In this document: piece after piece, positions 25,969-35,735 of the stretch
How the letters are laid out: every line of letters begins with the position of its first letter
Position numbering within the stretch: the first letter of the stretch is position 1
From: Bdellovibrionales bacterium
Lineage (GTDB): Bacteria; Bdellovibrionota; Bdellovibrionia; Bdellovibrionales; Bdellovibrionaceae
Direction: 5' to 3'
Length of the DNA stretch: 64,000 nt
Assembly: GCA_018266295.1 (NCBI GenBank)
Contig: JAFEAQ010000014.1
Location: 62,001-126,000, forward strand
Program-made: the position numbers and the translations under genes
Notes under the pieces: model-generated
What the model was told of the DNA's origin: nothing
Database searches by the model: none
The model's input: the letters and a program-made list of their open reading frames with translations, nothing else

Positions 25969-26534
25969 TTGACAGGACGGACTTTCTGAGTCGCCTTGAG
26001 AATCGCTTCAAATTCGCGCTGGAATTTTTCCATCACGTCTTGAGCGACCTTCTCAGGACTTAATTTTAAATCTTCAAGCGAACAAGTCTCAACCGGCGTG
26101 CCCTTGTTGGTGCAGTTAATTGCCAAGTGAATCATCGTTGAAACCGGCGATTTCGTTGCGATACTGATATTGAGCTTCTTTTCACCCCAGAAAATATCAT
26201 CCCCATCGCGCTCCAGCTGCGCTTTACCGAGAGCTACATGAGCTTCAGCTTGCAGATAATCACGAATGATTGAGGCAAATAGCCTCTGCAGGGCCACTCC
26301 CGAGAATAGATCACGATCAAAGACCTCAACAATAAAGTGAAGCATTTCAGCCCCCGCAATCGGAGACTTCGCCAACAGATCCTCGCCGTCGACCATGTGC
26401 TCAAAAGAAATATCACAAGGCCCCGTCCAACTGACGATCGAGTTTCCAAGGACCCCATAGGTCAGATATGCAAACAAGGATTTCAGCTGAGTGCCGTCGT
26501 AGGTGATTTTTTCTTTGATGAAAAGACTCTGCAT
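25965..26534 (-). CDS. DUF366 family protein next to queC
   Basis: I recognise the 189-residue product as DUF366-like from its start (FIKEKITYDGTQL), the central GEDLLAKSPIAGAEMLHFIVE segment and the EKKLNISIATKSPVS strand. No activity is established for this family to my knowledge. It starts eight bases after queC on the same strand, so it is likely cotranslated with the 7-cyano-7-deazaguanine synthase. That context, with tgt and queA 6 kb upstream, suggests a role in 7-deazaguanine metabolism. The role is inference from neighbourhood only. Confidence 0.7.
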   Translation of the reverse strand: MQSLFIKEKITYDGTQLKSLFAYLTYGVLGNSIVSWTGPCDISFEHMVDGEDLLAKSPIAGAEMLHFIVEVFDRDLFSGVALQRLFASIIRDYLQAEAHVALGKAQLERDGDDIFWGEKKLNISIATKSPVSTMIHLAINCTNKGTPVETCSLEDLKLSPEKVAQDVMEKFQREFEAILKATQKVRPVN

Positions 26535-26542
26535 GAAAACTC

Positions 26543-27229
26543 CTATGCGAGATATAAATTTTTAACGTCCACACCAGCAACTGCAAACGCGCGTTTTGAG
26601 CGCAGGCAAGACTCACACTCGCCGCACCATTTCTCTTTCGAGAAGTAGCACGGCCAGAGAAGATGCCATGGCATATTCAACGCCATTCCCTTCTTGACGA
26701 TATCCGGTTTCTGCAACTTTACAGTGAAGCACTCGACTTGCACGTGGTTCGCTGTCGAATACGAGAGCGATGTGGTGAGCTCTTTCATGAAAGCTTCGGA
26801 ATTATCAGGAAAAGTCGTGGCTTCTTCAGCATTAAAACCAGGAATCACAATCTGCGCGCCAAGGGCTTCGGCAAATGCCGCTCCGATATTGAGAAAAATA
26901 CCATTGCGATTTGGCACCCAAACAGATTTCGCCGTTTGCAGGGACTGCTCATGGCTTTGAATATCGACATTTTTCCCTGTAGGAACTGCTTCGGAATCCA
27001 CCAATAGCGAAGACTTATTGAAGTCCTTAAACCATGGCAAAGACACAACCTTGTGCGGGATTTTCAGATACTCCGCAAGTTTTGCCGAATGCTCGATCTC
27101 TTTCTTGGCTGCCTTTTGGCCATAGTCAAACGTCAGCGCTAAAACGACTTCTTCTTTTTGAGCGGCCTCAAAAAGATTCACCGAGGAATCAAGCCCTGAA
27201 GACAATAAGACGACAGCTTTTCTTTTCAT
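26543..27229 (-). CDS. queC: 7-cyano-7-deazaguanine synthase QueC
   Basis: QueC makes preQ0 from 7-carboxy-7-deazaguanine with ATP and ammonia, on the way to queuosine. The 228-residue product has the PP-loop S11-G-L-D-S15 at the N-terminus, the WVPNRNGIFLNIGAAFAEA segment, and the zinc-binding cysteines C194, C202, C205 and C208 at the C-terminus. It lies 14 bases after recJ and 8 bases before the DUF366 gene on the minus strand. I see no preQ1 riboswitch in front of it; the short gap leaves no room for one. Confidence 0.96.
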   Translation of the reverse strand: MKRKAVVLLSSGLDSSVNLFEAAQKEEVVLALTFDYGQKAAKKEIEHSAKLAEYLKIPHKVVSLPWFKDFNKSSLLVDSEAVPTGKNVDIQSHEQSLQTAKSVWVPNRNGIFLNIGAAFAEALGAQIVIPGFNAEEATTFPDNSEAFMKELTTSLSYSTANHVQVECFTVKLQKPDIVKKGMALNMPWHLLWPCYFSKEKWCGECESCLRSKRAFAVAGVDVKNLYLA

Positions 27230-27243
27230 GATGTAAAACCCTG

Positions 27244-28959
27244 TTAGTTACTCGGACGCAAATCACGGACTAAAATCTGAATACTCTTTTGGCCGGCAAA
27301 GTAATTCCACTGAAGTTCACCTAAAACATCCAGATAAACCACTTCACTCTCGAGAACCTGAAGCTGACGAGGCGAAGGAGAGAACAACAAGGCCTCTTGA
27401 CTGGAAGGTCCTCCGTCACCATCAAGCAATTTCAAACGCCAGTGACCGCCCTTAAGGCTTTTCTTTGAGTGCACCATCACTCGCTGAAAATGAATCAGGG
27501 GCGTTGTAAAGCCCGTGCCAAACGGACCGACGAAATCATACCACTTCATCAATGGCGTTCCGACATCTGCAAGCTTGGCTTCGACATCGTAGAACACTTC
27601 AACCGCTTTTGGCTTTTCATGAAGGTCGTGGAAATGCTTTTCCAGGCGATCCATCACACCCTCAAGCTTATCTGCGTGCAGTTCAAAACCAGAAGCTGCG
27701 GAGTGACCGCCAAAGCGGCTCAGCAAATCGCCCGCTGAGGTCAGCGCCTCCACCAAGCAAGCCTCTTGCCCTTGGGGTAAGCGCGCGCTGCCGACGATCA
27801 CGTTGTCATCACCCCAAGCGCCGACGAAGGCCGGCTGATTAAAGACCTGGGAAAGTTTGGTAGCAATAAGTCCCACAACCCCACGATGAAAATTGCGAGA
27901 CGCTACAAAGACAAAATTCTCGCGGTTCCAGTCTTTAAGAAGCTCCATCGCTTCGGCTTCAGCATCACTCTGCAGTTGCACGCGTGTGGAGTTGTTTTTC
28001 AAAACCTGACGAACCATTTCACTGGCTTTACCGTCGTCATCAACGAGAAACAAATCAATCGGTAAAATACCAGATTCCATGCGGCTAAGCGCATTCAGCT
28101 TCGGCGCAAAACGAATGGCGACGTCCTGGCTCGTCAGCGCGCGGTTATCAAGACCAAGCTCAATCAAAAGCGCGCGCAATCCCGAGCGCTTTGTTTCAGC
28201 CAGTTTTAATAGTCCGTGCTTCACGAGCACGCGATTGTCGTCCAAAAGCGGCACCATGTCCGTGAGGGTCGCAATCGTAAAAAAATCTAGAACGTCTTTA
28301 AGATCAAAATTATTTTTCGGAAGCTCCGGATGATCCACGAAGTAACGTTTCAAAGCACGCAATAAATAGAACGCGACACCTGCGCCGCAGAGATAACCCA
28401 AGCCCGAAACATCGGCTTCCTGATTAGGGTTCACGACAACATAAGCCGGCGGCAAGACAGGTCCCGGCAAATGATGATCCGTCAGAATCACGTCCACACC
28501 GAGCTTTTGCGCGGTTTCAACTGCGGGGTTCGCCGTTATGCCCACATCCACAGTGACAATTAAACTCACGCCTTGCTTATGGAGTTCTTCGACCACATCA
28601 GCATGAAAACCGTAACCTTGCGACAAACGCTTTGGCTGATAATGAATAACGTCGGTAAAACCCAAAGCCAGCATGCCGGTTTTTAGTAGCGCCAATCCTG
28701 AGGTGCCATCTAAGTCAAAATCGGCATAGATGCAGATCTTTTCTTTATTGATCGCCGCTCGGCCTAAACGTTCAACAGCCTTATCCATGCCGTTTAAAAG
28801 CATTGGCTCTTTTAATTCCGTGAGTTTCGGAAACAAAAGCTTATCGACTTGCTCAGAAGCGGCAAATCCCCGGGATGCGAGGATCTTGCCGATCAGAGGA
28901 GGAAAAGGTCCTTCTGCCGGTTTAATCTCTTGATCTCGCGATCTCCAAAGAGGACTCAT
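27244..28959 (-). CDS. recJ: Single-stranded-DNA-specific exonuclease RecJ
   Basis: RecJ degrades single-stranded DNA 5' to 3' in recombination and mismatch repair. The 571-residue product has the DHH signature motifs D80-F-D82-L-D84, D138, D161-H162-H163 and the later RFGGHSAASGF loop of DHHA1, then an OB-fold tail. The ATG at 28959 is chosen because AAAGGAGCAGGA lies directly upstream; an in-frame GTG-type start 12 codons earlier lacks this. Length agrees with bacterial RecJ. It heads a recJ-queC-DUF366 operon. Confidence 0.96.
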   Translation of the reverse strand: MSPLWRSRDQEIKPAEGPFPPLIGKILASRGFAASEQVDKLLFPKLTELKEPMLLNGMDKAVERLGRAAINKEKICIYADFDLDGTSGLALLKTGMLALGFTDVIHYQPKRLSQGYGFHADVVEELHKQGVSLIVTVDVGITANPAVETAQKLGVDVILTDHHLPGPVLPPAYVVVNPNQEADVSGLGYLCGAGVAFYLLRALKRYFVDHPELPKNNFDLKDVLDFFTIATLTDMVPLLDDNRVLVKHGLLKLAETKRSGLRALLIELGLDNRALTSQDVAIRFAPKLNALSRMESGILPIDLFLVDDDGKASEMVRQVLKNNSTRVQLQSDAEAEAMELLKDWNRENFVFVASRNFHRGVVGLIATKLSQVFNQPAFVGAWGDDNVIVGSARLPQGQEACLVEALTSAGDLLSRFGGHSAASGFELHADKLEGVMDRLEKHFHDLHEKPKAVEVFYDVEAKLADVGTPLMKWYDFVGPFGTGFTTPLIHFQRVMVHSKKSLKGGHWRLKLLDGDGGPSSQEALLFSPSPRQLQVLESEVVYLDVLGELQWNYFAGQKSIQILVRDLRPSN

Positions 28960-29032
28960 TCCTGCTCCTTTGATTGAATTAAAGGGCGCCACCATCCAGG
29001 CGATGCCCCGAAAGATAGAACATTATAAAACA

Positions 29033-29058
29033 AAAAAGGCGACTTTTCAGCCGCCTTT
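29033..29058 (-). terminator. Minus-strand terminator after secF
   Basis: On the minus strand AAAGGCGGCT and AGTCGCCTTT pair (one G-T pair) around a GAAA loop with six further T residues. It lies between the secF stop and the recJ start, separating the queA-tgt-yajC-secD-secF run from the recJ operon. Confidence 0.85.
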
Positions 29059-29118
29059 CTCGAAGCTTACGCACCTTGCTGCACACCGGTAAGTGGCTTA
29101 CGCCGATCACCGGACAGA

Positions 29119-30072
29119 TTATGCTGCTTTAGCGCGCGCGAGCTTCAATTTTTCCATGATCAACACGAAAGGTGCTGCCACGTAAATCGAAGAGTATGTA
29201 CCGAAGAAGATACCGATACAGATCGCAAACGCGATATCTGAAACAGTTCCATCAGCAAACAAATACAAGCAAAGGGCAGATACGAATGTCGTGCCGGAAG
29301 TAATGATCGTACGGCCAAACATATCATTGATCGCTCTATTCACGATAAAGTTAATTCCTTTATCGCGGAAGTGACCTTCGGTTTCACGAATACGGTCAAA
29401 TACCACGATGGTGTCATTTAAAGAGAAGCCGATCAGTGACAACAAGGCTGCCAAAACTGGTACGTTCACTTCTTTACCCACCAAAACGAAGATCGCCAAA
29501 GTGATGATCACGTCATGCACCAAGCACACAACTGCACCCGGAGCGAATTTATAATCGAAACGAAGTCCTACGTACACGAGGATCACGATCAGGCAGTAGA
29601 ATACCGCCAAGAACCCATTACGCTTCAACTCCGCACCCACTTGAGGACCCACCGTATCAACACGGCGGATATCTGGCTCATTGGCAACGAGGTCTTTGCT
29701 GATAGCATCTTTCAAACGCGCAATCGACGCGTTCAAAAGCTCATTCGTTTCTTTATCAGTTTTACCGTGTTCACCTTGGAAACGGATAATGTACTCATTC
29801 TGGTCACCAAAGCTTTGAACACCGACTTCGCCGAGGTTCAATTTTTCAGTCGCCTTACGAACTTGATCAATATGAGTTTCTTTACCGAACTTCACCTGCA
29901 TCTCAGTACCGCCCTTGAAGTCGATCCCCCAAGTTACACCGTGGATTGCAAGGTAGATCAAAGAAACAATCACCAACAACAATGAAATACCGCCAAAGAG
30001 GCCGACTTTACCGACGAAGTCGACACGGCCAGCGGAGTCCTGCGGATTTGTTTTATTAACGTTTTTTTCCAT
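29119..30072 (-). CDS. secF: Protein translocase subunit SecF
   Basis: SecF works with SecD and the proton gradient to pull secreted proteins out of the SecYEG channel. The product of about 317 residues has six membrane segments, a first periplasmic domain with the GIDFKGGTEM motif, and the late VGFSLNDTIVVFDRIRE signature (visible as LIGFSLNDTIVVFDRIRE). The ATG at 30072 is preferred because AGGTGA lies just before it; starts at 30078 and 30081 are also in frame. Its beginning is nine bases from the secD stop. It is the last gene of the yajC-secD-secF order. Confidence 0.96.
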   Translation of the reverse strand: MEKNVNKTNPQDSAGRVDFVGKVGLFGGISLLLVIVSLIYLAIHGVTWGIDFKGGTEMQVKFGKETHIDQVRKATEKLNLGEVGVQSFGDQNEYIIRFQGEHGKTDKETNELLNASIARLKDAISKDLVANEPDIRRVDTVGPQVGAELKRNGFLAVFYCLIVILVYVGLRFDYKFAPGAVVCLVHDVIITLAIFVLVGKEVNVPVLAALLSLIGFSLNDTIVVFDRIRETEGHFRDKGINFIVNRAINDMFGRTIITSGTTFVSALCLYLFADGTVSDIAFAICIGIFFGTYSSIYVAAPFVLIMEKLKLARAKAA

Positions 30073-30081
30073 GTTCATCAC

Positions 30082-31770
30082 CTATACAGACAATTTCTTA
30101 ACGCCCATTTTGTTCACCAATGTATCCACGATCACTTTAGAAAGGAATACGTTTGCAAACATCGTCGTCACGATACCAATCAACAAGTTCACCGCAAAAC
30201 CACGTACTGGGCCCGTACCGAAGTACAACAATACGACCGCTGTCGCTGCCGTCGTGATATTCGCATCAACGATCGCAGACATGGCTCTGTGGTAACCCTC
30301 TTGCAAAGCACGTTTCCAAGAAGAACCCGCACGGAGTTCTTCACGAATACGTTCGTTAATCAAAACGTTCGCATCCACGGCAAAACCGACGGTCAAGGCA
30401 ATTGCGGCAATACCTGGCAATGTCAGAGTTGCACCCAAAGACGTCAGGAGCGCAAACACCGACACGATATTCACAGCCAAGCAAATATCCGCAATGATGC
30501 CCATAGAACGGTAGTAAACCGCCATGAAGATCACGATCAAGATCGCGCCGATATAAGAAGCCATTTTAGCTTTATTAATAGAGTCAGATCCCAAAGACGG
30601 ACCCACGCGACGCTCTTCCAACTGCTCAAGAGTTGCAGGCAAAGCACCCGCACGCAAAGCTGTTGAAATCATCTTCGCTTCTTCCATACCCTTTTGACGA
30701 TCACGACCACCACCCAAAGTGATGACCGCGCGGCCACCCGAGATACGGTCTTTGATGTTTGGAGCAGACTTAACAACTCTGTCCAAAACGATCGCCATAC
30801 GTTGACCTGTGTGACTTCCAGTCAAATCCGCGAATTGCTTCGCGCCATGGCTGTTGAAAGTCAAAGCCACTTCTGGTTCACCGTACTGGCCGTAGCTGAC
30901 GAAAGCGTCATCCAAAGCGCCACCGTCCAAGTCTGTATCTGTTTTTAACAAATAAGGGATTGCGCCGATTTCCATTTTGGTCGCGTTCTCAGATTTTTCG
31001 AAGTACACAACCGTTTTTTCTGGCAACTTTGCTTTCAAATCGTTGTTCAAACGAGTGACGTACTCAGAGTACTTCATCGTCGCCATCGAGTAACCACCCG
31101 CTTTTTCAGCGTCCGCGATCATCGCTTGCAACTCTTGAATGCCTTTGTCGTTAGAAACGATCATGAAATTCAATTTCGCCGTTGTATTGATCAACTCTTT
31201 GGCGCGTTCAGCATCGGCCATACCCGGCAACTGAACCAAGATACGGTTGTCACCTTGTTGAGTAATACTTGGTTCCGCCACACCGAATTCATCGATACGG
31301 TTACGGATTGTTTCGATGGCTTGATGGATGACCTTTTGCTTGTAGTCATTCAAGTAGCTGTCGAAGTAACGAGTCACGATTTCGCCATCATTTTCGCTCA
31401 TGATTTGCAAAGTCGTGCCGTAGTGCTTATTCAAATACTCTTTAGCTTTCTCCAAAGTTGCCTTATCACCCGTGATGGTGATTTCGCCTTCTTCCGCTTT
31501 CAAAGATTTTACATCAGTCACGCCGATGCTTTCTTTTGCGAAGTCTGCTTTGAGGCTATTCACCAAACGTCCCGTGGATTCAGCGATCACACCTTGCACG
31601 TCCGCGCCCATCACCAAGTGCAATCCACCTTGGATATCCAAACCGAAGTTCAATTTGGCTTTCGATGGCCACCATTTGTTTTCCATGTTCACAACATTCG
31701 GTGTCACCCACACGATCGCGAGTGCAACACCCAATACCGCTAGCACGCTTCTCCAACGCAAACTTTCCAT
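30082..31770 (-). CDS. secD: Protein translocase subunit SecD
   Basis: SecD forms with SecF the proton-driven accessory complex of Sec-dependent export. The 562-residue product has an N-terminal membrane segment, the LGLDIQGGLHLV motif (seen as FGLDIQGGLHLVMG), a P1-like periplasmic domain, and the C-terminal membrane bundle with VDANVLINERIREE. The size is normal for bacteria. Its ATG overlaps the last base of the yajC stop, so the two are translationally coupled. This housekeeping machine supports the heavy load of exported proteins seen around it. Confidence 0.97.
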   Translation of the reverse strand: MESLRWRSVLAVLGVALAIVWVTPNVVNMENKWWPSKAKLNFGLDIQGGLHLVMGADVQGVIAESTGRLVNSLKADFAKESIGVTDVKSLKAEEGEITITGDKATLEKAKEYLNKHYGTTLQIMSENDGEIVTRYFDSYLNDYKQKVIHQAIETIRNRIDEFGVAEPSITQQGDNRILVQLPGMADAERAKELINTTAKLNFMIVSNDKGIQELQAMIADAEKAGGYSMATMKYSEYVTRLNNDLKAKLPEKTVVYFEKSENATKMEIGAIPYLLKTDTDLDGGALDDAFVSYGQYGEPEVALTFNSHGAKQFADLTGSHTGQRMAIVLDRVVKSAPNIKDRISGGRAVITLGGGRDRQKGMEEAKMISTALRAGALPATLEQLEERRVGPSLGSDSINKAKMASYIGAILIVIFMAVYYRSMGIIADICLAVNIVSVFALLTSLGATLTLPGIAAIALTVGFAVDANVLINERIREELRAGSSWKRALQEGYHRAMSAIVDANITTAATAVVLLYFGTGPVRGFAVNLLIGIVTTMFANVFLSKVIVDTLVNKMGVKKLSV

Positions 31771-32111
31771 TAGTTCTTTCCTTCTGTTGTTGCTTTTGCC
31801 TGAGATGACAAGATCTGGCTACGCAAGATCTTTACGCGAACTCCATCCGCGATTTCCAAAGTGACAAAAGTGTCGTTGATTCCTTCGATAGTGCCAAGGA
31901 TACCGCTGGTCGTGATCACGGCGTCACCACGTTTAAGTTCCGTCACGAACTTCTGGTGATCTTTTTGTTTTTTGGCCTGTGGGCGGATGATCAAGAAATA
32001 GAAAATCACGAAGATAAAAATGAATGGCAAAAACATTTCTAATCCAGATGGCTGAGCGGCGCCGCCTGCTGCTTGAGCAAATGCTTTTGAACCAAAGAGT
32101 AACCAATACAT
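31770..32111 (-). CDS. yajC: Sec translocon accessory protein YajC
   Basis: YajC is a small single-pass membrane partner of SecDF. The 113-residue product has one membrane segment (FLPFIFIFVIFYFLIIRPQ), the conserved RPQAKKQKDHQKF boundary and a C-terminal soluble domain with the VITTSGILGTI strand. The ATG at 32111 is chosen because GTGGAGG lies six bases before it; a TTG two codons upstream would be a worse start. It is followed by secD with a one-base overlap and preceded 87 bases upstream by the end of tgt. Confidence 0.95.
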   Translation of the reverse strand: MYWLLFGSKAFAQAAGGAAQPSGLEMFLPFIFIFVIFYFLIIRPQAKKQKDHQKFVTELKRGDAVITTSGILGTIEGINDTFVTLEIADGVRVKILRSQILSSQAKATTEGKN

Positions 32112-32198
32112 GAACAACCTCCACTTAAAATAGAAGTAAAAAATTGACCATGTTCTGCTAACGAAATCAATCGTTTATGATTGGAAACTCGAATTCTG

Positions 32199-34330
<2,132 letters not shown>

Positions 34331-34590
34331 GGTTTGAGTTTTAACAGAGAAACGCCAAGCACGAAACCCTGGATTGAACCACTTTAGCTACGCAGCGTTA
34401 ATATGGGAGCGCCCGGAAATTTCGGAGATGTTCGGAAATGCATCTCTCAATCTGTCTGCGCATAAGCTTTGTTTACACCGCTAGCAAACTTTGGCACGAC
34501 CGCCTAAAAACTCTCCCAGGCGCGATTTTACATGAATAGGCATTGGTACGTTTCATGCTCCTCCTTAAAGACATCACAAGGAGAACTTCA

Positions 34591-34962
34591 ATGAAATATT
34601 TTATTTTTGGTCTTATCGCGGCGTTGGTTGGTCAAGCTCAAGCTCAGGCTCCAAGTACTTGGGCTCGAGTGTCCTCTAAAAACTTAGTTTGTAGGACTTT
34701 CGTTGATCAAGGAAAGCTTACTTTCTACATTATGCAAGACAACCTCGGCAATGCGCTCACGCTTTTTAGAATGGACGGAAACACTCAAGACGCTGACTTT
34801 GTGGCAAATGCTCGTCAAAAGCTTCAACTCTGCAATGCTACTTTGGCGCAGATCAACTCAGATGCGGGCATCTTATCTTTTCCGCCTTTGATGGTGAACC
34901 TCACAACCGGAGCCACTGAACCAGAAAGCGGCTTTTTTGTAAAACAACCTTCAGCAAAATAA
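34591..34962 (+). CDS. Small secreted protein, unknown function
   Basis: The 123-residue product has a clear signal peptide (residues 1-19, ending AQAQA) and AAGGAGAA before the ATG at 34591. The mature protein has two cysteines (in NLVCRTF and QLCNAT) likely to be disulfide linked, and no low-complexity sequence apart from the tail. I do not recognise a family. It has its own terminator. The 260 bases upstream carry no gene that I can support; they contain the promoter region shared with the divergent queA operon. Confidence 0.78.
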   Translation: MKYFIFGLIAALVGQAQAQAPSTWARVSSKNLVCRTFVDQGKLTFYIMQDNLGNALTLFRMDGNTQDADFVANARQKLQLCNATLAQINSDAGILSFPPLMVNLTTGATEPESGFFVKQPSAK

Positions 34963-34974
34963 TTTTCAGAACAA

Positions 34975-35001
34975 AAAAAATGCGGGGCATAAGCCCCGCA
35001 T
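34975..35001. terminator. Bidirectional terminator
   Basis: ATGCGGGGC and GCCCCGCAT form a nine-pair stem around a four-base loop (TTAT on the minus strand). Eight T residues follow on the minus strand and a short T-rich stretch on the plus strand. It separates the secreted-protein gene from the convergent 50-residue gene. Confidence 0.88.
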
Positions 35002-35058
35002 GACTTTCTTTGGGGAACCACCAAACCCAGAGAAAGCCGTAAAAATAAAATTTAAAGA

Positions 35059-35211
35059 CTAAGCACTTCGTTGTCGTCCCGGAGCTTCCTGCTCAGGACT
35101 CACCAGATGCGCCTGCATCCGTTGCCGGGCTACTAAATTTGCCCAGATTGCGACGCTCAAGGCCCCTGAGTACACCACACAAAATAATAAGATCATTTGT
35201 CCTTCACTCAT
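35059..35211 (-). CDS. Small membrane protein, 50 residues
   Basis: Reading the minus strand from ATG at 35211 gives a 50-residue protein ending at TAG 35059-35061. A near-perfect ribosome-binding site GGAGGA lies at ideal distance, and a strong terminator follows, which together make it a real unit. Residues 6-27 form a hydrophobic helix (MILLFCVVYSGALSVAIWA), then a short basic/polar tail rich in Gln, Arg and Pro. This fits a single-pass membrane micro-protein. No function can be assigned. Confidence 0.72.
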   Translation of the reverse strand: MSEGQMILLFCVVYSGALSVAIWANLVARQRMQAHLVSPEQEAPGRQRSA

Positions 35212-35435
35212 CGATTCCTCCGTGAGTCAGGGCCCATGTTGACGGTGAGGGTTTTTGCCATCCTAGCTCCCCCTTGTTCCGTCTTGAGGAGCTTCCGTGC
35301 CCCTCTGTCTTTGTGACTGCAAAACGCCTTTTCTAGGTTAATGAATCCGCTCTTTTTTTAAGCAAAAATCTTGAAGGCCTGGTCCAAACTTCCAAAATAC
35401 CGACCAGGGTCCTGAAACTTATCAGGTTTTGACGA

Positions 35436-35464
35436 TTGACTCCTCCTGGCCGTTTATGGTTTAA
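35436..35464 (+). promoter_or_regulatory. Candidate promoter of the tRNA-Leu gene
   Basis: TTGACT at 35436-35441 and GTTTAA at 35459-35464 are separated by 17 bases, and transcription would start about 33 bases before the tRNA. The remaining 220 bases back to the 50-residue gene hold no gene that I can support. Confidence 0.4.
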
Positions 35465-35503
35465 AGAGAGTCCCTCGATTCTCAAAGATTTTATTTAGTG
35501 CGC

Positions 35504-35586
35504 GCGCGGGTGGTGGAATTGGTAGACACGTACGTTTGAGGGGCGTATGCGCAAGCGTGAGGGTTCAAGTCCCTCCCCGCGCACCA
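35504..35586 (+). tRNA. tRNA-Leu (anticodon GAG)
   Basis: The acceptor stem GCGCGGG (35504-35510) pairs with CCCGCGC near the 3' end, followed by discriminator A and an encoded CCA at 35584-35586. The D-arm has the class II pattern GTGGAATTGGTAGACAC. The anticodon stem TACGT/GCGTA encloses the loop TTGAGGG, giving anticodon GAG, which reads CUC and CUU leucine codons. A long variable arm (TGCGCAAGCGTG region) is typical of leucine tRNA. The T-arm is GAGGG-TTCAAGT-CCCTC. It stands alone with no adjacent tRNA. Confidence 0.96.
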
Positions 35587-35735
35587 TTCAAATTAAAATC
35601 ATTCTCTCAAAAAGCTCAAAATAGAACATTCCGAAGAATACCCACTGAATCAGATTGGGAATTGGTTTATTTTCCACAACTTTAAGCCGACAATATAAAC
35701 AACAGAATGTTCCCAACAAACTTTGGAATATATTT

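Noticed and set aside
27230-27243. preQ1 riboswitch before queC
   Set aside because: Only 14 bases separate queC from recJ, too short for an aptamer.
31126-31743. Open frame of 205 codons opposite secD
   Set aside because: Antisense to a highly conserved gene.
34480-34520. TTTGGCACGACCGCC as a sigma-54 promoter
   Set aside because: The -24-like TGGCACG is present, but no GC at the required -12 spacing follows.
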